A stretch of 32,584 nt of DNA from positions 1 to 32,584 of the forward strand of contig JBBIQK010000034.1 of the NCBI GenBank assembly GCA_037442365.1, in the 5' to 3' direction. Every line of letters begins with the position of its first letter. The first letter of the stretch is position 1. A program made the translations under genes and the position numbers. A model generated the notes under the pieces. The model was not told where the DNA came from, did not search any database, and worked only from the letters and a program-made list of their open reading frames with translations. This stretch comes from GBS-DC sp037442365 (GTDB lineage Bacteria > Armatimonadota > Fimbriimonadia > Fimbriimonadales > GBS-DC). This document shows, one piece after another, positions 22,710-30,849 of the stretch.

Positions 22710-25700
22710 ATGCGATTCTATTCTGGGCGTTCAATAGGTCTCCGTGCAGAGGCAGGGAAGCAAACTCGCTTCTGTTGGCTCGCTCTCGTTCTGGCGCTGC
22801 TTCTAAGATGCGCCATCGTTGCCGGGTTCGCACAGCAAAACCGCGAGGTCTATACCTATAACCTGACCTTTACTACTGCCAACCAGTGCATGTGGCAACC
22901 GGGTACCTGCAATATCGGCTACTCCTACTTTCTGGGGGGTAGCTTCAACGGCTCGCGTTCGGGCGGAGGCTATTTCTCTATCCCTTTGCTGGGCGAGTTC
23001 GGCGCATCGGGCAGCGCGTCCGCGAGCGGTCGGCTCGGACTCCAGTTCGATGCCTATGCGACGGGAGGCGATGTGTCGGTCATTTACCCGATGCAGCTGA
23101 CTCTTTCCTTCCCCACCCGCGAGTATCTGGTACCCGGTGGGGTTGCCGTTATCCAGTCCAGCTACAAGCTCCAGCAGGGCGCGCGTCTCAGCACCACTTC
23201 GCCCACCGCGCGCTTCGTGATGTCGAGCGTGCTGGATTTTGCCGGCTCGTTCAGCGTCCGTGCACGCGCGTTCAGTGCAGATATTATCAATACTTCGGTG
23301 AACATCCCGCGCGTGAACTATGTGCAGGAGCTGGTCAACACAGACAACCTGAACATCTGGGATCGGGATTTCGATCTCATTCCGAGCTATCCGGGGCTGC
23401 TGACCCTGAATGTGCATCGCCCGTTGATTATCACGGAAGGGGGCAACCCAATCTCGCCTGTAGAGACGCGCCTGACCTCCACAGGCAGCGACCGCTTTGT
23501 TACACTAACAGGCGACCTGACCGCCGCGACCATCTATCTGATTCAGACGCTGCTGGGACAGCCGCCGAACAACTACCTGCGCCAGAGTATCTCGTTTCCC
23601 GGACTGGAAGCGGGCTATTCGCTGTTGCAGACGGAGGTGCGGACAGGGCTGGGGTTCCGTCAGGACTTTGAGTTCGCGCCGCGCCCCAAAATCCGATTGA
23701 CCTTCACGGATGGGCGCGCGCCCGTCGAGTTCTACGCGGGCGAGAGCGTCGCCATCCAGCTCCCCATGTCGGGCGCGCTGGGCGTGAACGCCTCGGTGGT
23801 CATGGACAACCAGTTCACCAATATCACTTATCTAACCCTTTCTGGGGGCATCTACTTCCTGCCGCTCTATGTGTACGCAAGCGGCAGCCTCGGCGACATC
23901 TCGCTGGGTAGTTTCGAGTTCAAGCCCGTGGACGAGATGGGCATCGGCAGCACCCTGCCCATCCGCATTTTCAATCGCACCTTCACGCTGAGCGGGTTTT
24001 CGGATCAGGCGGCGGGCGATCTGACCGTGCGGGCGAACACCGACGCCACACCGGGCATCTTCTACAGCGTGAACTATAACAGCCCCACCTTCGCGCGGGT
24101 GTACGACCCCAACACGACCATCTATTTGGAGTGCCGTCCTGTCAACTACTTCACCAGCCAGTCGCGGGTGGTGTTTCGGGGCACAGAAGTCAGCACGACG
24201 CTGGTGCAATCCAATGTGGTGAGCGCAGTCATCCCTGCCAGCCTGCTCACCACCATCGGCAACTACACGCTCTTTGTGCGCACGCCGGGCAAGCCTGATA
24301 CGAACGCACTGGCATTTCCTGTCGGCTACAGGCAGCCCGTGATACGGGATGTACGCTGCGGCTGCCTGCCAGATCAGGATTACACGGGCTACACCATCGG
24401 CGTCGATTTTCCAGATGCCGACCTGCTGCTGGATCTGACCACCGCAGGCTCAGACAGCTCCTACTATCGGAACGGCGTGACGGAGGTCTACTGGAACGAT
24501 CAGGCGGTCACCATCGAGCAGCTTGGCGGTGGGAGCGAGGATCCCGCCAACTTCATGCGGATTCGGGTTCCCAATCGGTATCTGTGGCAGCCGGGCACGA
24601 TGGCGCTGAAGGTCGTGAACAGAGGTCCGGGCGGCGGTGAAGCCACTCATAATATCTACGCCTCCTACCCGCCGCTTAACTGGGATGATGCCAACGATCG
24701 CCGGCTGAATCCCCGCCGCGGGCGCTCCATCGGCACGCAGGGCATCACGATTCGCGTGCGCGGCACATGGTTCATCAAGGGCGTCACCGAGCTGATTCTG
24801 GTGGAAGGCAACATATGGAACCCGAATAACGCCATCCCCTTACCCACCCAGTATGTCAGCACGGCGGAGCTGATGGGGCAGATTCCGGGCGATCTGATGC
24901 AGACGCCCCGAAGTGTGCTGATCGGGATTCGTCATCCCGACGGACGGGGGGGCTACATCACTTCGAGCGGCGGTGAGCAGTTTGTTGTACTGAACCCCAT
25001 CCCTGTCGTGGAGCGATGCGAGCCGAATGTGGTCAATCGGGGCGATGCGCCGCCCAGCTCTGTGGAGGTGCGCGGCGTAAGCTTCCGCCCCGGCTGCCAG
25101 GTCGTGTTCAACGGCGCGCCGCTGGCGACCACGCGCCTCTCGGACACCCGCCTGCGCTTCACCCTGCCCGCGGGCACGATGAACACGGGGCGCGTGAATA
25201 TCGTGAAGGTGCGCAACCCGCAGACGGACGGCATCGATTCGAACGAGGAATGGTTCACCGTGCGCAACCCTGCGCCCACGCTGACCGCGCTCAACCCCAG
25301 CAGCGTCACGACCTTCGCGCCTGCGACGCAGGTGGACATCTCGGGCAGCGGCTTCGAAAACACGGCGCGCGCCTACTTTGGGGGTACGCCGGTTAGCACC
25401 ACCTTTGTGAACTCAACGCTTGTGCGCGCCGTTCTTCCCCCCCACCTGCTGCGCAACGCGGGCGACTTTCCCATCACCGTGCGCAACGAGCCGAGCATCG
25501 ACTCCAACGCGCTTCCCTTCACGGTCAGCGATGCACGCCTCATCTATGTCAGCCCGCAGGGCAGCGACGCGAATGACGGCTTAAGCTGGGCGACGGCGAA
25601 GCGCACGGTGCAGGCGGGCATCAACGCCGCCGCGCCCTCCTCTGCGGGCGGCGCGCAGGTGTGGGTCAAAGCGGGCGCCTATAACGAGCGTATCACCCTG

Positions 25701-28700
25701 CGGAGCAATGTGCATGTGTACGGCGGCTTCGCGGGCAACGAGACCAGTCGCAGCCAGCGCAACCTGTTCGCCAACGAGAGCAGCCTCGACGGGCAGGGGG
25801 GCGGCACGGTGGCGACGGTGAACGCGGGCACGGTCAACGCCACCCTCGACGGCTTCACAGTACGCAACGGCAATCGCCCCGTTGGTGGCGCGGGCGTGCT
25901 GATTAATGGCGACTGCAACAGCATCGTGATTTCCAACAACCTGATTATCAACAACCAATCGCTGGATGTGTCAGGGAGCGGCGCGGGCATCCTGGTGCAG
26001 GGGACAAATCCGTTCGGCGCCGATGTGCAGATTCTCAACAATGTCATCGCGCGCAACGCCGCCTACAATAGCGCCGCCATTTACCTGCGCTACGCGAACG
26101 CGCAACTCGTCAACAACACCATCGCCTACAACACCAGTGTCAGTGCCTCTCTCGGAGGCGGCGTCTACTGCTCCGACAGCACGAACACGCTGCTTGCCAA
26201 CAACATCGTGGCGTTTCAGGGGAACGGTCCTGGCATTGATCGCAAGAATGTGTCCACTGCGACAGTGACCCTGCGCAACAACTGTGTCTACAATCCGTCC
26301 AGCGCCAACTATCGCAACATTGCCGCCAGCGCGTATGCGAGCGACATCAATCTCGACCCGCGCTTTGTGGACGCGAGCAACAACAACTTCCATTTGGGCG
26401 ACTCGCCTTGCATCGATCGGGGCAGCGCGTCCGATGCGGCGGGCATTCTGGTCGATTACGACGGGCAGGCGCGGGTGAACGGCGTTACCATCGACATTGG
26501 CGCGGATGAGGTGTACGCGGTCGCGGTTGCGCTGACCGCACCGCCCGTCACGGGCGCAATTCGCACGCCTGTGAACCTCACGGCGACCCTGCGACGGACA
26601 GATAACAACCTGCCGATTGCGGGGCAGCGGCTGGAGTTCTTCGTACAGGACGCCTCCATCGGGTTTGCTGACACCCAGAGCAACGGCACAGCGACGCTGA
26701 GCTACATCCCGCCCGAATCGCTGGGCACAGGCGCGAAATCGCTACGGGTGGAGTACGCGGGCAACGCCGCCTACCTGCCTGCTTCTCAGACAACCACGCT
26801 CACGGTAAATCGCGGCGCAAATATCCTGACGCCCATCACTGAGCCATCGCAGGTCTCGGTCTCACAGCAGATGACGCTGGGCGGCAGGCTCCTGGACGCC
26901 ACCGGCGCGCCGATTGCGAACCGCGCGCTCAATATCCTCTGGGACGGCGCGCCGATTGCCAGCGGCAACACCGATTCCAGCGGCGTCTTCCGCACCGCGT
27001 ACATCATCCCGCGAGGCACTGCGCGTGGCAACCACACCGTGCGTGTGGAATTCCTGGACGATCCCCTGTTCCTCGCAAATGTAGCCGCCAATACCGTGTC
27101 TGTGGTCAATAGCGCGCCCGAAGCGTCTCTTGCTGGAGCAAACCTGCTGTTCAACGGCTCGAATACCGCCGTGCAGTTTGACCACCGCCCCGAACTGAAC
27201 GCCTATCCGCTTACGGTCTCCTGCTGGGTGCGCACGCTGGATACAGCGGACCTCGAACGCGGCATCGTCAACAAGTATGTGAGTGGCTCAGGCAACGGCT
27301 ACCAGATATACCAGCGCAACGGGCGAGTGTATGCATGGTACTTCCGCGACCTGAACAACTACATCTGGGACGGCGGCTTGGGGCTGGATGGCGGGGCGAT
27401 TGCCGACGGCGCGTGGCATCATATCCAGTTCATGGTGGACGGCAACGGTGGGCGGCTCTATGTGGACGGCGTGCTGCGCGCCAGCCGTCCATGGACGGGT
27501 TCACCGGGCGCATGCACGACCACCACGCCGCTGATGATCGGGCGCTATTCGGGCACGCCACTGAACGGGCACTTCGACGGCGAGATCGACGAGGTGAAGC
27601 TCTGGAACCGCGCCGATGTTGGAACCGATGAGAAGAGCCGTAAGGCGAGCCTCGTCGGCGACGAGACCGGCTTGCTCGCCTATTTCCGATTCGATGAACA
27701 CGCTGGCAACCAGACTGTGGATGTCGTATCGGGCGGGGCGGCGACGCTCCTCAACGCGCCCCTCTGGCAGACCTCCAGCGCGCCCGTCGAGTTCCTGTAT
27801 GTCGTGGACGGCGTGCCGCGCACAACGCGCCTGAACGCCTATGACGCAAACGAGGACGCGCTGAGCTACAACCTGCTCACCACCCCAGGAAGCGGACAAT
27901 GGGTGGGCGGTGTGTTCCCGAACGCGACCTTCCTGCCCCCCATCGGGGGTATTTCAGGCGCCTTCAGCTACCGCGTCAGCGACGGGATTGTCAACAGCAA
28001 CACAGCATCGGGAGCCATTCAGCGCACGAATGCGCCGCACGCCAGTCTGGGAGGCTCGATGCGCTACTTCAACGGCAACCCCAACTCCCTGATTAGCGTG
28101 CCGGGCTTCGGAAACCGCGTTTCCAGCGGGGAGCTGACCATTGAGTTCTGGCAGCTTGTCGTCTCACCCCGCTACGCCGCCACGATTGACATCAACGGCG
28201 GCACCAGCGCCAATCGCATCGTGGTGCATAGCCCCTGGATCGATGGCAGGGTCTACTTCGACTTCGGCAACCTCACCACGCAGGGGCGACTTTCCTACAC
28301 GCCGCCCCAGCCAATCGTCGGCACATGGCAGCACTTCGCCTGCGTGGTGAGCCAGCGCGGGAACTACATGCGCATCTACCGCAACGGCGTTCTGGAAGCC
28401 CAGAAGACCGGCATGACCCCCTTCACCCCGGGCAACTACACGCTGGGGATTGGATTCGGCGGCAGTGGTCCTGAGGGCTTCCAAGGGTTCATCGACGAGG
28501 TGCGCATCTGGAACCGCGCGCGCACCCAGCGTGAAATCCAGCGCGATATGCACGCGGTGTTGCAGGGCAACGAGCGCGGACTCGTCGGCTACTGGCGCCT
28601 CGATGAGTGGGGCAACGGCGCCGCCACCGCCATCGACTCGTCGCCCAGCGGGGCGAACGGGACCTTCAGCAACGCGCGCTGGCTCGGCTCCACCGCGCCC

Positions 28701-29108
28701 CTTCACACGGTGCATGTGCCCGCAGGTGAGCGCACCTTCACGCTGGGCGCCTTCGCCGAGTCGCTCACCCAGCCAGACCAGTTGACCTACCTGATTGTGG
28801 AGAACCCGGCAGCCGGCACGCTGAACCTGTCGGGCAATCAGGCGACCTACACGCCTAATCAACCGGGCGCCTACACCATGCGATACACCGTCAGCCATTC
28901 AGCAGCGGCGCTGAACACCGCGCGTGTATGGCTGGCGGTGCCGCGCGCAGGCGATGTGGACGGTAGCGGCTGCGTGGATGACGCGGATATGCTGGCGGTG
29001 CTGTTCAACTTCGGCAGCGACAACCCGGACGCCGATGCGAACGGCGATGGCATCGTGGACGACGCCGACCTCCTGATGGTGCTGTTCCACTTCGGCAGCG
29101 GGTGTTAG
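22710..29108 (+). CDS. Giant secreted multidomain protein (TIG, beta-helix, LamG, dockerin-like)
   Basis: Exported protein of 2132 residues, probably a surface or matrix protein. A long signal peptide (hydrophobic core FCWLALVLALLLRCAIVAGFA) precedes about 400 residues of unrecognised beta-rich sequence. IPT/TIG-like modules start near 457, 665, 764 and 853 (for example PTLTALNPSSVTTFAPATQVDISGSGF, cut here to its sense). A right-handed beta-helix of the DUF1565/choice-of-anchor type follows (about 943-1270; IYVSPQGSDANDGLSWATA and repeated LxNNxI turns). Two Ig-like modules come next (to about 1475). Then come a LamG jelly-roll (1477-1692), an Ig/cadherin-like module, a second LamG (1782-1995) and another Ig-like module. 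A dockerin-like module (2081-2132) ends on Cys. GGGAGGA lies 4 nt before ATG 22710. It opens a likely operon with the next gene (39 nt). LamG and beta-helix modules suggest glycan binding, but no catalytic residues could be assigned. Confidence 0.85.
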   Translation: MRFYSGRSIGLRAEAGKQTRFCWLALVLALLLRCAIVAGFAQQNREVYTYNLTFTTANQCMWQPGTCNIGYSYFLGGSFNGSRSGGGYFSIPLLGEFGASGSASASGRLGLQFDAYATGGDVSVIYPMQLTLSFPTREYLVPGGVAVIQSSYKLQQGARLSTTSPTARFVMSSVLDFAGSFSVRARAFSADIINTSVNIPRVNYVQELVNTDNLNIWDRDFDLIPSYPGLLTLNVHRPLIITEGGNPISPVETRLTSTGSDRFVTLTGDLTAATIYLIQTLLGQPPNNYLRQSISFPGLEAGYSLLQTEVRTGLGFRQDFEFAPRPKIRLTFTDGRAPVEFYAGESVAIQLPMSGALGVNASVVMDNQFTNITYLTLSGGIYFLPLYVYASGSLGDISLGSFEFKPVDEMGIGSTLPIRIFNRTFTLSGFSDQAAGDLTVRANTDATPGIFYSVNYNSPTFARVYDPNTTIYLECRPVNYFTSQSRVVFRGTEVSTTLVQSNVVSAVIPASLLTTIGNYTLFVRTPGKPDTNALAFPVGYRQPVIRDVRCGCLPDQDYTGYTIGVDFPDADLLLDLTTAGSDSSYYRNGVTEVYWNDQAVTIEQLGGGSEDPANFMRIRVPNRYLWQPGTMALKVVNRGPGGGEATHNIYASYPPLNWDDANDRRLNPRRGRSIGTQGITIRVRGTWFIKGVTELILVEGNIWNPNNAIPLPTQYVSTAELMGQIPGDLMQTPRSVLIGIRHPDGRGGYITSSGGEQFVVLNPIPVVERCEPNVVNRGDAPPSSVEVRGVSFRPGCQVVFNGAPLATTRLSDTRLRFTLPAGTMNTGRVNIVKVRNPQTDGIDSNEEWFTVRNPAPTLTALNPSSVTTFAPATQVDISGSGFENTARAYFGGTPVSTTFVNSTLVRAVLPPHLLRNAGDFPITVRNEPSIDSNALPFTVSDARLIYVSPQGSDANDGLSWATAKRTVQAGINAAAPSSAGGAQVWVKAGAYNERITLRSNVHVYGGFAGNETSRSQRNLFANESSLDGQGGGTVATVNAGTVNATLDGFTVRNGNRPVGGAGVLINGDCNSIVISNNLIINNQSLDVSGSGAGILVQGTNPFGADVQILNNVIARNAAYNSAAIYLRYANAQLVNNTIAYNTSVSASLGGGVYCSDSTNTLLANNIVAFQGNGPGIDRKNVSTATVTLRNNCVYNPSSANYRNIAASAYASDINLDPRFVDASNNNFHLGDSPCIDRGSASDAAGILVDYDGQARVNGVTIDIGADEVYAVAVALTAPPVTGAIRTPVNLTATLRRTDNNLPIAGQRLEFFVQDASIGFADTQSNGTATLSYIPPESLGTGAKSLRVEYAGNAAYLPASQTTTLTVNRGANILTPITEPSQVSVSQQMTLGGRLLDATGAPIANRALNILWDGAPIASGNTDSSGVFRTAYIIPRGTARGNHTVRVEFLDDPLFLANVAANTVSVVNSAPEASLAGANLLFNGSNTAVQFDHRPELNAYPLTVSCWVRTLDTADLERGIVNKYVSGSGNGYQIYQRNGRVYAWYFRDLNNYIWDGGLGLDGGAIADGAWHHIQFMVDGNGGRLYVDGVLRASRPWTGSPGACTTTTPLMIGRYSGTPLNGHFDGEIDEVKLWNRADVGTDEKSRKASLVGDETGLLAYFRFDEHAGNQTVDVVSGGAATLLNAPLWQTSSAPVEFLYVVDGVPRTTRLNAYDANEDALSYNLLTTPGSGQWVGGVFPNATFLPPIGGISGAFSYRVSDGIVNSNTASGAIQRTNAPHASLGGSMRYFNGNPNSLISVPGFGNRVSSGELTIEFWQLVVSPRYAATIDINGGTSANRIVVHSPWIDGRVYFDFGNLTTQGRLSYTPPQPIVGTWQHFACVVSQRGNYMRIYRNGVLEAQKTGMTPFTPGNYTLGIGFGGSGPEGFQGFIDEVRIWNRARTQREIQRDMHAVLQGNERGLVGYWRLDEWGNGAATAIDSSPSGANGTFSNARWLGSTAPLHTVHVPAGERTFTLGAFAESLTQPDQLTYLIVENPAAGTLNLSGNQATYTPNQPGAYTMRYTVSHSAAALNTARVWLAVPRAGDVDGSGCVDDADMLAVLFNFGSDNPDADANGDGIVDDADLLMVLFHFGSGC
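28950..29105 (+). repeat. Dockerin-like module, copy 1
   Basis: Codes for the last 52 residues of the giant protein. Two EF-hand-like calcium loops are visible: DVDGSGCVDDAD and DANGDGIVDDAD, each with Asp/Asn/Ser at loop positions 1, 3, 5, 9 and 12, followed by an LLMVLF-type helix. It ends FGSGC. Copy 2 at 32359-32514 has the same length and is identical at 45 of 52 residues. The DNA is also closely similar, implying recent duplication or strong constraint. Confidence 0.85.
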
Positions 29109-29147
29109 CGCCCGCCTTCTCGCGGGACAACAGAAGGAGGTCTGACA

Positions 29148-30707
29148 ATGAAACGCATCACACTCTGCAGTCTGGGACTTATAATGCTCGTGGCGCTCGC
29201 GTGCGCCCAGCCGTTTACTTATCAGGGGCTGCTGAAAGACGGCGGCAGCCCCGCGAACGGCGCCTTCTCGATGACCTTTCGGCTCTATGATACGGCAACT
29301 GGCGGGACGCCGCTGAGCACAGTGGGACCGCTGAATGTCGCCGTGAGCAACGGCTTGTTCAGTGTGGAGCTGAACTTCCCCGCTTCGGTCTGGGATGGGG
29401 GAACCCGCTATCTGGAGATTCAGGTGGGTTCCACGCCCCTTTCGCCCCGTGTGAAAATCACCCCGACGCCGTATGCCAGCGCGCTGCGCCTGTTTGAAAG
29501 CGGCGGTGGCAATCCCGACCGCATGGTGATTGCCCATTCGCCCATTTTCACGAACTGGGGCTTGCAGTATCAGGATACCACCGACAAGTTCAACTTCCTG
29601 GCGGGCGGTACGCCTGTGATGACGGTGGATCTGGGGTATCAGCGTGTGGGCATTGGCACAATCAGTCCTGCGCGCCCGTTGACCATTCGGGGGGAGGGCG
29701 CCACCGCAGAATGGCTCCAGTTCAGAAGTACCGGCGATGTGAACCTCTGGCATCTCAACAATCTGGGGAATGGGCTCAACTTCGCCGAGACTGGAGTGGC
29801 AGATGCGCGCCTGTTTCTTGCCGCTGGGGGGAATGTGGGCGTCGGCACGAGCAGTCCCGCCGCGAAACTGCATGTGGAAGGCAGCGGCTACTTCAGCGGG
29901 GATGTGGGCATCGGCGCGAGCAGCCCTGCTGCGAAACTGCAGGTCGCGACGGGGACGGGTGACCGAGCTATTTATGGCGTGCATGCCGCCACGAGCGGCA
30001 TCGCCTGCGGCGTGTATGGGGAAAGCTACAGCACCATTGGCATGGGCGTGATCGGCGTGGCAAACGCCGCAAATGGCGGAGCCTACGGCGTGTATGGGCG
30101 AAGCAGCAGCATCTCTGGCATGGGCGTGGTCGGCGTTGCTACCGCGTCCAGCGGCGCCACTTGTGGCATTTATGGGCTAAGCAACAGCCCCGACGGCTAC
30201 GGCGTCTATTCACGGGGACGCTTCGCCGCCTCAGGCACGAAGTCATTCCAGATTGACCACCCGCTCCATCCCGAAACCCACTACCTCAACCACTTCTGCG
30301 CCGAGGGACCTGAGCCGTACAATGTGTATCACGGCAATGTGGTGACCGACGCCAGAGGCTACGCCACCATCGCGCTACCGGACTACTTCGACAGCATCAA
30401 CCGCGACCCCACCTATCACCTCACCGTGATAGACGACAGCGACGACTTCGTGCTGGCAAAAGTGGTGCGAAAGATTCAGGACAATCAGTTCGTTATCCGT
30501 ACCAGCAAGCCTCATGTAGAGGTCTCGTGGGAAGTGAAAGCCATCCGCAACGACCGCTGGGTGCAGCGGTACGGCTTCCAGACCGAGCAGGAGAAGGAAG
30601 ATGCCATCAAGGGCAAGTACCTGAATCCGGAACTGTACGGTCAGCCGAAAGAGCGCGGGATACACCACCACCCTGAACCCGTTCCCAACGAGAGGGGCAA
30701 TCCGTGA
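29148..30707 (+). CDS. Secreted tail-fibre-like repeat protein
   Basis: Exported protein of 519 residues with a Sec signal peptide (MKRITLCSLGLIMLVALACA). Residues about 21-105 (FTYQGLLKDGGSPANGAFSMTFRLYD to RVKITPTPYA, cut here to its ends) form an N-terminal beta module common in large environmental bacteria. The middle has tail-fibre-like turns, GNVGVGTSSPAAKLHV and GDVGIGASSPAAKLQV, then YGVYG-type glycine repeats. The C-terminal domain (about 365-480) starts KSFQIDHPLHPETHYLNHF and ends VSWEVKAIRNDRW; I know it from uncharacterised secreted proteins, with no S74 self-cleavage motif seen. AAGGAGGT is 6 nt before the ATG. It sits 39 nt after the giant gene and carries no dockerin-like tag. 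Its last codons and stop lie in a 30-bp tandem repeat. Function unknown; a trimeric fibre is plausible. Confidence 0.8.
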   Translation: MKRITLCSLGLIMLVALACAQPFTYQGLLKDGGSPANGAFSMTFRLYDTATGGTPLSTVGPLNVAVSNGLFSVELNFPASVWDGGTRYLEIQVGSTPLSPRVKITPTPYASALRLFESGGGNPDRMVIAHSPIFTNWGLQYQDTTDKFNFLAGGTPVMTVDLGYQRVGIGTISPARPLTIRGEGATAEWLQFRSTGDVNLWHLNNLGNGLNFAETGVADARLFLAAGGNVGVGTSSPAAKLHVEGSGYFSGDVGIGASSPAAKLQVATGTGDRAIYGVHAATSGIACGVYGESYSTIGMGVIGVANAANGGAYGVYGRSSSISGMGVVGVATASSGATCGIYGLSNSPDGYGVYSRGRFAASGTKSFQIDHPLHPETHYLNHFCAEGPEPYNVYHGNVVTDARGYATIALPDYFDSINRDPTYHLTVIDDSDDFVLAKVVRKIQDNQFVIRTSKPHVEVSWEVKAIRNDRWVQRYGFQTEQEKEDAIKGKYLNPELYGQPKERGIHHHPEPVPNERGNP

Positions 30708-30749
30708 GGCTCGCGCCCCGAGAGGGGCAATCCGTGAGGCTCGCGCCCC
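30690..30749. repeat. Perfect 30-bp tandem duplication over the stop codon
   Basis: Two exact copies (30690-30719 and 30720-30749) of a unit beginning GAGAGGGGCAATCCG and ending CTCGCGCCCC. The stop codon of the preceding gene is inside copy 1. Each unit can pair GGGGC with GCCCC, so the transcript end could fold. It may be a remnant of an interspersed palindromic element; only this locus is seen in the window. Confidence 0.9.
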
Positions 30750-30786
30750 TTGATTCTCCTCTCCCCTGTCAGTGGTAAACACGCAT

Positions 30787-30823
30787 GGCATGGGCATCTG
30801 TGGCTACACCCGATGCCCGTGCC
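30787..30823 (+). repeat. Hairpin in the leader of the M23-like gene
   Basis: GGCATGGGCATC (30787-30798) pairs with GATGCCCGTGCC (30812-30823), 12 bp with one G-T pair and a 13-nt loop that itself contains GTG/CAC. No T-run follows, so it is not a normal terminator. It lies 26 nt before the start codon and could affect mRNA stability or translation. Confidence 0.5.
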
Positions 30824-30849
30824 AGAATCAGAAGCAACGCAGGAGACAC

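Noticed and set aside
29106..29130. Terminator between the giant gene and the fibre-like gene
   Set aside because: CCCGC/GCGGG can form a 5-bp stem but there is no T-run, and the next gene starts 39 nt on with a strong ribosome-binding site.
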